The translations under genes were made by a program, and so were the position numbers. Positions 1-8,214 of a stretch of DNA of 64,000 nucleotides are shown here, piece after piece. The DNA is from Phascolarctobacterium faecium DSM 14760 (GTDB lineage Bacteria > Bacillota > Negativicutes > Acidaminococcales > Acidaminococcaceae). Below the pieces are notes generated by a model, which worked only from the letters and a program-made list of their open reading frames with translations, did no database searches and was not told where the DNA came from. The stretch is from contig NZ_QLTS01000001.1 of the NCBI RefSeq assembly GCF_003269275.1, forward strand, positions 652,768-716,767, read 5' to 3'. Each line of letters begins with the position of its first letter. The stretch's first letter is position 1.

Positions 1-96
1 GATTGCTGCGGTCAGGGTTGTTTTACCATGGTCTACGTGACCGATGGTGCCGATATTAGCATGCGGTTTTGTTCTTTCATATTTTTGCTTTGCCAT
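1..96 (-). CDS. tuf: Elongation factor Tu, N-terminal fragment (cut by window edge)
   Basis: Only the first 32 codons lie in the window. The translation has the EF-Tu start [20 protein letters not shown] and the P-loop GHVDHGKT at residues 19-26, which binds GTP. EF-Tu carries aminoacyl-tRNA to the ribosomal A site. The start is fixed by GGAGG at 105-109, eight bases upstream. It lies downstream of five tRNA genes, separated by a terminator, and has its own promoter. That neighbourhood resembles the tRNA-tufB arrangement of proteobacteria. Confidence 0.96.
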   Translation of the reverse strand, partial: MAKQKYERTKPHANIGTIGHVDHGKTTLTAAI

Positions 97-147
97 TCAT
101 TTTTCCTCCGAATCTCTTTTGTTTTTTATAAAATAGGCTTTGACGCC

Positions 148-177
148 ATTTTACCATATTCGCTGTCTGCCTGTAAA
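148..177 (-). promoter_or_regulatory. Putative tuf promoter
   Basis: Read on the minus strand, TTTACA (172-177) and TAAAAT (148-153) are separated by 18 bases, about 50 bases upstream of the tuf start codon. It lies beyond the tRNA terminator, so tuf can be transcribed independently of the tRNAs. Confidence 0.6.
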
Positions 178-202
178 CTCCTGCTTGGTTTTATGACTAT
201 AA

Positions 203-227
203 TAAAAAAAACCCCATCACTGAGGTT
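203..227 (-). terminator. Rho-independent terminator of the tRNA operon
   Basis: On the minus strand AACCTCA pairs with TGGGGTT around a GTGA loop (210-227) and is followed by a run of T. It lies just after the last tRNA gene and before the tuf promoter. Confidence 0.75.
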
Positions 228-238
228 TTATTTTTTAT

Positions 239-315
239 TGGTGGCGGCGCACGGATTTGAACCGCGGACACTCCGGGTATGAACCGAATGCTCTAGCCAA
301 CTGAGCTACGCCGCC
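239..315 (-). tRNA. tRNA-Met (CAT), elongator
   Basis: Cloverleaf of 77 bases with an encoded CCA. The acceptor GGCGGCG pairs with CGCCGCC, the anticodon loop is TTCATAC, and the T-loop is GGTTCAAATCC. The fully paired acceptor distinguishes it from the initiator tRNA at 422-497. It is the last tRNA of the five-gene cluster. Confidence 0.95.
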
Positions 316-324
316 ATATTTATT

Positions 325-400
325 TGGAGCTGATGACCAGGATTGAACTGGTGACCTTATCCTTACCAAGGATACGCTCTGCCGACTGAGCTACATCAGC
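325..400 (-). tRNA. tRNA-Thr (GGT)
   Basis: Cloverleaf of 76 bases with encoded CCA. The acceptor GCTGATG pairs with CATCAGC, and the anticodon loop TTGGTAA gives anticodon GGT. Fourth gene of the tRNA operon. Confidence 0.95.
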
Positions 401-421
401 ATCGCAACCAAATAATCAAAA

Positions 422-497
<76 letters not shown>

Positions 498-517
498 ATG
501 AAAACTAATTAAGAAAG

Positions 518-602
518 TGGTGGAGAGGGTTGGATTCGAACCAACGAAGCGAAACGCGGCAGATTTACAGTCTGCTCCCTTTAGCCACTCGGGAACCTCT
601 CC
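518..602 (-). tRNA. tRNA-Tyr (GTA)
   Basis: Class II tRNA of 85 bases with a long variable arm. The acceptor GGAGAGG pairs with CCTCTCC, the anticodon loop is CTGTAAA, and CCA is encoded. Second gene of the operon. Confidence 0.95.
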
Positions 603-605
603 ATT

Positions 606-681
606 TGGAGCTGGCAATAGGACTTGAACCCACAACCTGCTGATTACAAGTCAGCTGCTCTACCAGTTGAGCTATGCCAGC
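606..681 (-). tRNA. tRNA-Thr (TGT)
   Basis: Cloverleaf of 76 bases. The acceptor GCTGGCA pairs with TGCCAGC, the anticodon loop CTTGTAA gives anticodon TGT, and CCA is encoded. First gene of the cluster, directly behind a consensus promoter. Confidence 0.95.
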
Positions 682-702
682 ACTTAATTAGTGACAAGGA
701 AG

Positions 703-731
703 ATTATATATTAACATAATCATTTTGTCAA
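703..731 (-). promoter_or_regulatory. Promoter of the tRNA operon
   Basis: Minus strand TTGACA (726-731), a 17-base spacer and TATAAT (703-708): an exact consensus promoter about 20 bases upstream of the first tRNA, as expected for stable RNA genes. Confidence 0.85.
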
Positions 732-772
732 CTACTTTTCAATTAATTCAGTAACTTTTTTTACAAAACTCT

Positions 773-1577
773 TTAAAAGTAAAAGTATGTTAAAGCAGCT
801 ACAGCAAGTATGATACGATAATATGCAAAAGATGTCAAGCTATATTTATGAAGAAATTTTAAAAACCACAGCACGGACCAGTAAGCAACCACAAAAGCAA
901 CCACAAAACCAATCGCCAACATCTGCAGATCATCTACTGTTAAAATACTGATATTTTTTAAAAGATCATAAAGACAGGCTACAAACATCAAAGGTACAGC
1001 AATCAAAAAAGTATAATTTGCTGCAGTCTCACGTTTTAAACCTACTAAAAGTCCACCCGCCAAAGTACTTCCCGACCGGGAAAAACCAGGCCACAACGAA
1101 AGCAACTGAAACGCCCCAACAAGCGCCGCCTGTTTTAAAGAGATCTTATCTAAATCATCCAATAATTCTGCTTGGTTATCTTTAGTCTTATATTCAGCAT
1201 ACATCATTAATAAAGCACCCAATACCAATCCTATCGCTACTGTAAATGGAGAAAAAAGATATTCTTTAATATATTTATATGCAAAAAAAAGCCACGCCCA
1301 TTACAGGCACAATACCAGCGGCTACATGCCAGACGCTCAGCCCTTTATCAGCCTGCCAGCCTTCTTTTGTAAAAAATCTAGCAAAACGTTCTTTATAAAT
1401 AAAAATAACTGACAAAATCGCCCCCAGCTGTACGAAAACGTCAAAAATATCTGCCGCCGGACCATCAAAACCCAGCATATGTCCTACTATAATCATATGA
1501 CCTGTTGATGACACCGGCAAAAACTCCGTTACCCCTTCTACAAAGCCTACTATTACCGCTATAAGATTCTGATCCAT
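773..1577 (-). pseudogene. uppP: Undecaprenyl-diphosphatase, apparent frameshift
   Basis: UppP is an integral membrane phosphatase that regenerates undecaprenyl phosphate for cell-wall synthesis. The N-terminal part (from 1577) has the catalytic motif EGVTEFLPVSSTGH at residues 14-27. The C-terminal part, in another frame, has PGFSRSGST and several hydrophobic helices. The first frame stops early, right after a run of eight A (1283-1290 on the plus strand). Removing one base joins the frames into one protein of about 267 residues, the normal family length. So the break is a single-base insertion in a homopolymer, either a sequencing error, slippage or a real mutation. No terminator is seen before the tRNA promoter downstream. 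Confidence 0.88.
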
Positions 1578-1695
1578 TATAATTATCTATCCTTCCATAA
1601 TTACATTGCCACATAAATTTTACTAACTTCTACATTATACAGGTTATTATCGCTACCGCCAAGTTTAATTATATAAATTTACCTGAAATTTATCT

Positions 1696-1738
1696 GAATA
1701 ATAAAGAAAAGGACAGCGGCGTCCATTTCCGCTGTCCT
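1696..1738 (-). terminator. Rho-independent terminator after pfkA
   Basis: Minus strand AGGACAGCGG pairs with CCGCTGTCCT (1710-1738) and is followed by a T-rich tract. It lies about 45 bases after the pfkA stop codon and separates pfkA from uppP. Confidence 0.85.
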
Positions 1739-1783
1739 CTGAATGTTGCTGTAAACTAAAGTTCTTTTGTTTTACTTATTGGG

Positions 1784-2878
1784 TCAGTCACCAAAACATA
1801 AGCCCATTTGACGTCCTGTGCGAATTATATCGCTGTCTACTGGTACTAACCGTGGCTCGGAGGCAACCTTCTCAATAGGCTCCGTAACGATCTTATCGTT
1901 TTGCAGTGATACCATAACGTTATATTCCTTGCGCATGCAAGCCTCGGCCGCTGCTACACCATAACGCGTAGAAAGAACTCTGTCGAAAGGTGTAGGCGTG
2001 CCGCCTCTTTGTAAATAACCTAATACAGTACACCGCGATTCGATACCCGTTTTTTCCTCTATCTCGCGAACCAGTTTTTCTCCTGCTCCGCCAAGACGGA
2101 TGGGCTCGAAGCTGCCCTTGACCATGCGCGCGATCGACATTTCCCCGCCCACAGGTCGTGCCCCTTCAGCTACAACAATAATACTGAATTGTTTCCCAGC
2201 AGCCTGGCGGGCCCTGATTTTTCCGATAACCGAGTTGATACTGTAAGGGATCTCCGGTATCAAAATAACATCTGCTCCGCCGGCTATGCCGGAATGCAAT
2301 GCGATCCAGCCAGCATAACGTCCCATAACTTCCAGCGCCATAACGCGATGATGGGATTCTGCCGTTGTATGGATCCTATCCAAAGCTTCTGTAGCCATCG
2401 CCATTGCTGTGTCAAAACCAAAAGTACGTTCTGTACACGGAAGGTCGTTATCGATCGTTTTAGGTACCCCCACGACCTTTATTCCGCATTCTTTAGCCAG
2501 CCTTGCAGCTATATTTAAGCTGCCGTCTCCGCCGATAACCACTAAAGCTTCAATACCATGTTTTTCAAGATTAGCCAATACTTCCGCGCGTTTATCATAA
2601 TAAACCAATTCCCCGTTTTCTTCTACTGCAAATTTAAAGGGATTGTCGCGGTTAGTTGTTCCAAGAATTGTTCCGCCCCGCGGCAGAATACCTGAAACAT
2701 CTTTGTAATCCATCAGTCCCATCCGGCCTGTCACGAGGCCGTTAAAACCATTTTCTATGCCAAATATTTCATATCCATTATTAAGAGCTGTTTTCACTAC
2801 AGCCCTGATGACTGCATTTAACCCGGGACAATCGCCGCCGCCAGTCAAAACTGCCAGTCTTTTCTTTGCTTGGCTCAT
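1784..2878 (-). CDS. pfkA: 6-phosphofructokinase
   Basis: Phosphorylates fructose 6-phosphate in glycolysis (cytoplasm). The 364 residues show the nucleotide loop GGGDCPGLN (13-21), GGDGS (116-120) and the catalytic PKTIDND (139-145). Gly after GGD suits ATP, while Lys before TIDND resembles the PPi-type. This combination is typical of the so-called mixed-substrate group III enzymes rather than the 320-residue Bacillus/E. coli type, so the phosphoryl donor should not be assumed. The start is supported by GAGGTAAG upstream. The gene begins 15 bases after the BrxF-like gene, so the two are probably co-transcribed; a terminator follows. Confidence 0.93.
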   Translation of the reverse strand: MSQAKKRLAVLTGGGDCPGLNAVIRAVVKTALNNGYEIFGIENGFNGLVTGRMGLMDYKDVSGILPRGGTILGTTNRDNPFKFAVEENGELVYYDKRAEVLANLEKHGIEALVVIGGDGSLNIAARLAKECGIKVVGVPKTIDNDLPCTERTFGFDTAMAMATEALDRIHTTAESHHRVMALEVMGRYAGWIALHSGIAGGADVILIPEIPYSINSVIGKIRARQAAGKQFSIIVVAEGARPVGGEMSIARMVKGSFEPIRLGGAGEKLVREIEEKTGIESRCTVLGYLQRGGTPTPFDRVLSTRYGVAAAEACMRKEYNVMVSLQNDKIVTEPIEKVASEPRLVPVDSDIIRTGRQMGLCFGD

Positions 2879-2893
2879 TGCTTACCTCGCTTT

Positions 2894-3355
2894 TTAATCA
2901 ACGTTCCAAACCGTAAAACCTTCCGAACTGATACGGATCGATTCCGTTCCATCAAATTTATCATAACAGAGTTTTCCTTCTTCAAGGTAACCCGGCCAAG
3001 CTGTTACAATCACAAATTTCTCACTAAGTTTATGCAGCAAAGCATCGACATCAATATGAAACACCGGTACGAACAGTGTTTGCAGACGATCCAACAAAAT
3101 AACTTCGCTGTCATATCCTTCCAATATGTCTGCCATCATCTCAGGTGCTTTTGCCTGACGTTCTCCAGGAGGAACCTCCAAAAATTTTTCAGTAATTAAA
3201 AGGCGGCAATCGATGTAATCCCACTTTTTCTCTTCAGCAGCTTCACGCAATACTTTACTTTTACCGCTGCCCGGTTTACCTGTTACGATAACTACTTTTA
3301 CATCGTGATCTTTAACGCCTTCTACAATTTTTACAAATTCTTCTACTTGGCTCAT
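2894..3355 (-). CDS. BrxF-like P-loop ATPase (stand-alone)
   Basis: A 153-residue protein with Walker A GKPGSGKS (26-33) and a Walker B-like stretch VILLDR (85-90). Length, the LLITEKFLEVPPGERQ segment after the P-loop and the late AWPGYLEEGKLCY segment match what I recall of BrxF, the small ATPase of type 3 BREX defence. No other BREX gene (brxC, pglZ, pglX, brxHII) is near. I start at the ATG at 3355 because GGAGG (3364-3368) is eight bases away; an ATG six bases earlier is too close. It sits 15 bases upstream of pfkA, which suggests a housekeeping role linked to that gene or chance fusion of transcripts. Family call is by eye; function unknown. Confidence 0.65.
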   Translation of the reverse strand: MSQVEEFVKIVEGVKDHDVKVVIVTGKPGSGKSKVLREAAEEKKWDYIDCRLLITEKFLEVPPGERQAKAPEMMADILEGYDSEVILLDRLQTLFVPVFHIDVDALLHKLSEKFVIVTAWPGYLEEGKLCYDKFDGTESIRISSEGFTVWNVD

Positions 3356-3443
3356 GTCCATTACCTCCCAATTACGCTCAGCGTAAAATTTGCCCTTCAC
3401 TTTCTAGTTATTGCTATATTCGCTGTTTATTTACGAAATCCTT

Positions 3444-3482
3444 TAAAAAAATAACATCATTCAGAAAAATCTAAATGATGTT
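3444..3482 (-). terminator. Terminator after sigH
   Basis: Minus strand AACATCATT pairs with AATGATGTT (3453-3482) and is followed by seven T. It lies 28 bases after the sigH stop codon. Confidence 0.85.
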
Positions 3483-3510
3483 GCTTTTTTGTTTCACATT
3501 TATCAATTTA

Positions 3511-4236
3511 TTAATCACGTTTACGATGACTGAACCGTTCGCTGGGATCAATAGCTAAAAGCCCACTATAAACCTCACTCAGATCAGTGTTATCATTACG
3601 ATTTGTAATGTACTTTTCTAATTTGCGTTTTACTCTCTGCAAAGCATTATCAATTGATTTGATGTGCCTATCCAGTTCAACGGCAATTTCCTGATAAGAT
3701 TTGCCATCCAGATAACTCATCAAAACCTTCCACTCAAGGTCACTGAGAATATTATTCATCTTATTCTCAATATCAGCAAACTCTTCCCTGCTGATAATCA
3801 TATCTTCAGGATTAGCAACTTTAACACCGGAAATAATATCCAACAACGTTCTATCAGAATCCTCTTCATAAATAGGCTTATTCAAAGAAACATATGAATT
3901 AAGAGGAATATGCTTCTGCCTGGTAGCTGTTTTTATAGCAGTAATAATCTGTCGAGTAACGCACAATTCAGCAAAAGCTCTGAAAGATGACAGTTTATCG
4001 CCGCGAAAATCACGGATAGCTTTATAAAGGCCTATCATTCCTTCCTGAATGATATCCTCGCGTTCGGCGCCTATTAAAAAATAGCTTCTGGCTTTAGCCC
4101 GCACAAAATTACGGTATTTATGCAAAAGATATTCCTGGGCAAGTGCGTTATCTTCTTGTTTAGCCTTTAAGACGACATCTTCATCCGCCATGTTTTCAAA
4201 AGCAGCATAGGGATTATATGGCGTTTCCGTACTCAT
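3511..4236 (-). CDS. sigH: RNA polymerase sigma factor SigH
   Basis: Sigma-70 family factor of 241 residues. Region 2 is recognisable in EDIIQEGMIGLYKAIRDF and the following FRAFAELCVTRQIITAIK; region 4 is the C-terminal LSDLEWKVLMSYLDGKSY helix-turn-helix with the KRKLEKY end. In Bacillus SigH directs transition-phase and early sporulation genes; here its regulon cannot be read. ATG at 4236 is preferred over GTG at 4242 because GGAGG (4245-4249) is eight bases away. It follows yacP as in Bacillus (cysS-mrnC-rlmB-yacP-sigH) but has its own promoter and terminator. Confidence 0.92.
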   Translation of the reverse strand: MSTETPYNPYAAFENMADEDVVLKAKQEDNALAQEYLLHKYRNFVRAKARSYFLIGAEREDIIQEGMIGLYKAIRDFRGDKLSSFRAFAELCVTRQIITAIKTATRQKHIPLNSYVSLNKPIYEEDSDRTLLDIISGVKVANPEDMIISREEFADIENKMNNILSDLEWKVLMSYLDGKSYQEIAVELDRHIKSIDNALQRVKRKLEKYITNRNDNTDLSEVYSGLLAIDPSERFSHRKRD

Positions 4237-4285
4237 TGGCACAACCTCCGTTTCCTAGGAATTTCCTGCATCTGTCAGCTTTTTC

Positions 4286-4314
4286 ATTATACTCCATAGT
4301 TATGTCAGCGTCAA
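4286..4314 (-). promoter_or_regulatory. Putative sigH promoter
   Basis: Minus strand TTGACG (4309-4314), 17 bases, TATAAT (4286-4291), directly after the yacP stop codon and 50 bases before the sigH start. Confidence 0.75.
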
Positions 4315-4317
4315 TTT

Positions 4318-4833
4318 TTAGGTATTGCGCCGCAGCTTTTCAAAATGATCCAGAATATGCTCCTGCAGCCTGCCGCCAAGTTCATTACGTCCCAAACCCC
4401 TAGCAAGTCGTTCGCTGCGCTGCGCGATCTGTTTTTTTGTAAGCAGATATTCTTCACGAAATTCACGCGCCGAAATCCTATAGGCCCCACTCCCTAAAAC
4501 ATTCAACTGTTCTGCATAATCACTGGTCACAACAAAAACACTGCTTCCGCTCTTAACAAGATCATATACGCGTCGTTCAATCCATGAATCAGCGGTTTCA
4601 CCTTCATTCGTGAAAACAATCTCCAAAGCTCCGTTTTTTTCGAATGATGCAACTCCCTGTACTTCCTGGGCATCAAAAACAACAATTCCTGAATATCCTT
4701 TAAAAGCTATATACTCGGCTAATTTTTCTTTTAAAAGTTCACGGGCATGCTCAAGGTTCTCTTCACGGAATTTACGAAAATCCTGCCAACTGTTGATAAC
4801 ATTGTAACCGTCCACTACAAGCCATTCTTTCAT
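4318..4833 (-). CDS. rae1: YacP/Rae1-type NYN-domain ribonuclease
   Basis: A 171-residue protein of the PIN-like NYN family. The N-terminal VVDGYNVINSW carries the conserved Asp and Asn, and VVFDAQ, ADSWIERRVYD and VVTSDYAEQ give further acidic residues of the metal site. In Bacillus, Rae1 cuts mRNA in the ribosomal A site. The C-terminal part is rich in Arg and Lys (QIAQRSERLARGLGR), suited to RNA contact. It starts three bases after rlmB ends and is the last gene of the gltX block. Confidence 0.88.
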   Translation of the reverse strand: MKEWLVVDGYNVINSWQDFRKFREENLEHARELLKEKLAEYIAFKGYSGIVVFDAQEVQGVASFEKNGALEIVFTNEGETADSWIERRVYDLVKSGSSVFVVTSDYAEQLNVLGSGAYRISAREFREEYLLTKKQIAQRSERLARGLGRNELGGRLQEHILDHFEKLRRNT

Positions 4834-4836
4834 ACT

Positions 4837-5583
4837 TTAAACGCCCGCCTGCACCCGGCGCTGACGTACGACCTCGTACAGCAAAACGGCACCTGCCGCC
4901 GAAGCATTCAGCGAAGAAACTCCCCCCTGCATCGGCAGACTGACAATGATATCACACTTCTCTTTTACAAGGCGTCCCAGTCCTTTTCCTTCAGCACCAA
5001 CTACAATGACCATCGGGCCAGTCAAATTACTTTTGTAATAATCCTCACCGTTCATATCCGCACCGGCAATCCAAAAACCAAGTTTTTTCAATTCTTCAAT
5101 CGTCTGCGGAATATTACCAATTTGAACTACTGGGACATATTCAACAGCACCGGCAGAAATTTTCGCTACCACAGCATTTAGCGGACAGCTGCGACGCTTG
5201 GGAAGCAGCACACCATGCACACCAGCAGCATCCGCCGTTCTAATCAGCGCTCCCACATTCTGCGGGTCCTGCAGCTCATCAAGCAGCAGCAAAAAAGGAG
5301 TTTCATCTTTCTCTTTTGCCAATGCCAAAACCTCTTCTAAACTGTGAAAGCGAATAGGTGCAGCTAAGGCAACAAACCCCTGATGCCGCAAGCCATCTGC
5401 CAGTTTATCCAATCTTTCAGCTTTACAAAATTCCAAAACTACGCCCGCAGTCTTCGCCAGGCCAATAATCTCACTGACACTGCCGCCTTTGATTCCGTCC
5501 TGCACCAACAGTTTATTAATAGATCTGCCGCTGCGCAAGGCTTCTGTTACAGAATTGCGTCCGGCAAGAATTTCTTCAGACAT
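4837..5583 (-). CDS. rlmB: 23S rRNA (guanosine-2'-O)-methyltransferase RlmB (TrmH family)
   Basis: SpoU/TrmH-fold methyltransferase of 248 residues. It has the substrate-binding N-domain (GRNSVTEALRSG) and the three knot motifs: NVGALIRTADAAG, VVGAEGKGL and SLNASAAGAVLLYE. Methylates the ribose of a guanosine in the peptidyl-transferase region of 23S rRNA (G2251 in E. coli). GGAGGAG lies just before the ATG. It is followed almost without gap by yacP and preceded by thyX. Confidence 0.93.
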   Translation of the reverse strand: MSEEILAGRNSVTEALRSGRSINKLLVQDGIKGGSVSEIIGLAKTAGVVLEFCKAERLDKLADGLRHQGFVALAAPIRFHSLEEVLALAKEKDETPFLLLLDELQDPQNVGALIRTADAAGVHGVLLPKRRSCPLNAVVAKISAGAVEYVPVVQIGNIPQTIEELKKLGFWIAGADMNGEDYYKSNLTGPMVIVVGAEGKGLGRLVKEKCDIIVSLPMQGGVSSLNASAAGAVLLYEVVRQRRVQAGV

Positions 5584-5598
5584 AGCTCCTCCTAATTA

Positions 5599-6294
5599 TC
5601 ACTGTTGTTTTTGTTTTGCCGCTAAAATAGCGTCCAAACGTCCGCAGCTCATTGCACCTTCTCTGCATATACCTTCACTTACGCAAGTAGGACCGGCATT
5701 TTCAAATAATACCGGTGCGGCTTTTTTACATTCAGCCAGCATTTTTTCTGCAAGCTGCCTGATCTCCCACTGGGCACGATTACAGCAGCGCAGGCTAAAG
5801 AAATTCATCAAAGACCTGACATTAAATGTTGCCACAATTTTAGTTTCAGCCGCATTAGGAAGTACATAACGGGCATCCTCTGCCGGGATTCCAAATTCAT
5901 CAGTAAATTCATTATACCTAGCCTGAATATCAGCCATAAGCTGTTCAAACTTAGCTTTTGCCTCAGGCCTTGAGGAAATAGTAGGAGGCATAATAGTTTC
6001 AAAATCATGCTCTTTTACATAACGCTGCGATTGCTGTGAATAAGAAGCGATACGGTGACGCACCAGCTGGTGCGTCAATACTCTGGAAACGCCTTCTATA
6101 GCGAAAGTAAATGTAACATGTTCCAATGTCGAAAAATGTCCCATTTCCACAAGTTTACGCACTAATTTTGCTGCCTGTTCATCAGACATTGTTTCTTCAA
6201 GCTGGGCTGCACCAACGGGAGAATAGCACAGACGTGCGCTCATAGCAACTGTCTTTTCCGGTTCCGGTGTGTGTCTGAGTAATTTTACTTCCAT
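5599..6294 (-). CDS. thyX: Flavin-dependent thymidylate synthase ThyX
   Basis: Makes dTMP from dUMP with FAD and methylene-tetrahydrofolate. The ThyX signature RHRX7S is at residues 79-89 ([11 protein letters not shown]). Family length (231 residues) and the C-terminal [11 protein letters not shown] region, which contains the nucleotide-binding Arg residues, agree. It is inserted between mrnC and rlmB, which are adjacent in Bacillus. No thyA is visible in the window. Confidence 0.96.
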   Translation of the reverse strand: MEVKLLRHTPEPEKTVAMSARLCYSPVGAAQLEETMSDEQAAKLVRKLVEMGHFSTLEHVTFTFAIEGVSRVLTHQLVRHRIASYSQQSQRYVKEHDFETIMPPTISSRPEAKAKFEQLMADIQARYNEFTDEFGIPAEDARYVLPNAAETKIVATFNVRSLMNFFSLRCCNRAQWEIRQLAEKMLAECKKAAPVLFENAGPTCVSEGICREGAMSCGRLDAILAAKQKQQ

Positions 6295-6300
6295 GTTAAT

Positions 6301-6762
6301 TCACCCTTTCTTCTGCATAGCCTCAGAAATAATTACAAAAGAACGCTCTAATATCTCCTCCAGTCGTTCTTCCCTGTCGCTCAAAAATAACCAGCCCAAC
6401 AGCGCTTCAAATGCTGTTCCCATACGATATTCATGTACGGAGGCGCTTTTAGGCACTATCGATTTAGTATTACGGCCGCGCCTGGCAATATAGGCTTCTT
6501 CTTCCGTCAAATCCGACAGCAATGCCTCCATTGCCTTCGCCTGCATAACCGCCGATACCATTTTTGAACCCAAATCATGTATAACACGAACCTGCCCTGA
6601 GGTTGGCAGCAGCCTCAACCTTACATAAAGAGAAAAAACAACATCACCGATATATGCCAAAAGTATCGGATTAAGTTGTTTCGGTTCTCCGTAAGTCAGC
6701 CCGGCAGCCGTACAGGCTGCCAAAGCATGAGCTTTTATTTGCTGATATTGTTCAAACTTCAC
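6301..6762 (-). CDS. mrnC: Mini-ribonuclease 3
   Basis: Ribonuclease III catalytic domain without a double-strand RNA-binding domain. In Bacillus it matures 23S rRNA. The motif LAYIGDVVFSLYVR contains the metal-binding Asp, and GTAFEALLGWL is the second acidic motif. I start at GTG 6762, whose GTGA overlaps the cysS stop, the usual coupling; a TTG at 6774 is the alternative. Lies between cysS and thyX. Confidence 0.9.
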   Translation of the reverse strand: MKFEQYQQIKAHALAACTAAGLTYGEPKQLNPILLAYIGDVVFSLYVRLRLLPTSGQVRVIHDLGSKMVSAVMQAKAMEALLSDLTEEEAYIARRGRNTKSIVPKSASVHEYRMGTAFEALLGWLFLSDREERLEEILERSFVIISEAMQKKG

Positions 6763-8201
6763 TGTTTTTTCCAACGTACGCCTTGAGGCGTATCCTCCAG
6801 AACAATTCCTATCTCGCTTAATTTATTACGTAAAGCATCAGCCTGTGCATAGTCCTTATTGCTCCTGGCTTCCTGGCGCATAGCAATAAGCATTTCCATC
6901 AGTGGTTCTTCCAAACCGCAACTTTCAGCTTCAACAGCACCTTGAGTTGATTCCAGTACTCCAATAATAGAACACATTTCAGAGAAAACACTTTGCAATA
7001 TAGACACAAGCTTTCCATCCGGTTTACTGCCGACGCTGACGATACTTTGATGATAAATATTAATTTCCTTTGCCAAAGCAAACATATGACTGATTGCCAA
7101 AGCAGTATTAAAATCATCACGCATGGCTTCCATGAACTCGTTGCGCAGTTCCAAAACTTTTCTTCGCAGCTTCAGGCTTTCCTCTGTCGGGCCAGCATTC
7201 ATCAAAGCCATTAAGGCCTGCAGATTTTCCTGAGCCGTTTTCAACCTTGACAAGCTGCGCTGCGCTTCCGCCAACCTCTCATCACTAAAGTCCAATGGAC
7301 TACGGTAATGAGTGGAAAGAATAAAAAAGCGCAGTGTTTCCGGCTCATAATGCTCGAGGATATCAATGACCATAAAGAAATTACCTAATGATTTAGACAT
7401 TTTCTCTTCATTAACAGTGATAAACCCGTTATGCAGCCAGTATTTAACAAAGGGATGGCAACCTGTACAGCCTTCAGATTGTGCAATCTCATTTTCATGA
7501 TGCGGAAAAATCAAATCACTGCCGCCGCCATGAAAATCAAAGGTTTCTCCCAAATATTTCATACTCATTGTTGAGCATTCGATATGCCAGCCAGGACGTC
7601 CTTCACCCCAGGGACTGCTCCAGGAAGGCTCTCCCGGTTTAGCAGCCTTCCACAAGGCAAAATCCATTGGATTATGCTTTTTATCGTTGACATCAACGCG
7701 CGCACCTGCCATCATATCTTCCAGATTACGCCCGGAAAGTTCACCGTAATGCTCAAATTTTTCAACGCTATAATAAACATCGCCGTCCATTTCGTAGGCA
7801 TAACCACGATCAATAAGAGCTTTTACAGTTTCAATGATTTCCTCCATATGCTCAGAAACACGCGGATATACATGTGCACGACGCACATTGAGCTTATCCA
7901 TTACCTCAAAATAAGCATCTATATAACGTCCGCAGACATCACTCCATAAAACGCCTTCTTTATTGGCAGTGTTGATTATTTTGTCATCGACATCAGTAAA
8001 ATTCTGTACATGCAGAACATCATAACCCTCATGCTCCAAAAAACGGCGGATAACATCCCATGTTACAAATGGACGCGCATTACCAATATGCGGATGGTTA
8101 TAAGGCGTAACACCGCAGACATAAATATTAGCTTTACCCGGATGTACCGGTACAAACTCTTCTTTTTGTTTCGTCAATGTATTGTAAACTCTAATCGTCA
8201 T
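6759..8201 (-). CDS. cysS: Cysteinyl-tRNA synthetase
   Basis: Class I synthetase of 480 residues. The zinc ligand Cys29 and the HIGH-type signature HIGN (38-41) lie in CGVTPYNHPHIGNARP, followed by HIECSTM and HHENE for the other zinc ligands and KMSKSLGN for the KMSKS loop. The reading frame is open further upstream, but the family start MTIRVYN at 8201 has GGAGAG in front, so I use it. It begins 13 bases after gltX; the gltX-cysS pair is common in Firmicutes. Confidence 0.96.
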   Translation of the reverse strand: MTIRVYNTLTKQKEEFVPVHPGKANIYVCGVTPYNHPHIGNARPFVTWDVIRRFLEHEGYDVLHVQNFTDVDDKIINTANKEGVLWSDVCGRYIDAYFEVMDKLNVRRAHVYPRVSEHMEEIIETVKALIDRGYAYEMDGDVYYSVEKFEHYGELSGRNLEDMMAGARVDVNDKKHNPMDFALWKAAKPGEPSWSSPWGEGRPGWHIECSTMSMKYLGETFDFHGGGSDLIFPHHENEIAQSEGCTGCHPFVKYWLHNGFITVNEEKMSKSLGNFFMVIDILEHYEPETLRFFILSTHYRSPLDFSDERLAEAQRSLSRLKTAQENLQALMALMNAGPTEESLKLRRKVLELRNEFMEAMRDDFNTALAISHMFALAKEINIYHQSIVSVGSKPDGKLVSILQSVFSEMCSIIGVLESTQGAVEAESCGLEEPLMEMLIAMRQEARSNKDYAQADALRNKLSEIGIVLEDTPQGVRWKKQ

Positions 8202-8214
8202 TCCAAGCTCTCCT

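Noticed and set aside
28-282. Open frame on the plus strand at the window start
   Set aside because: It runs antisense to tuf and through the tRNA-Met gene, has no ribosome site, and resembles no protein.
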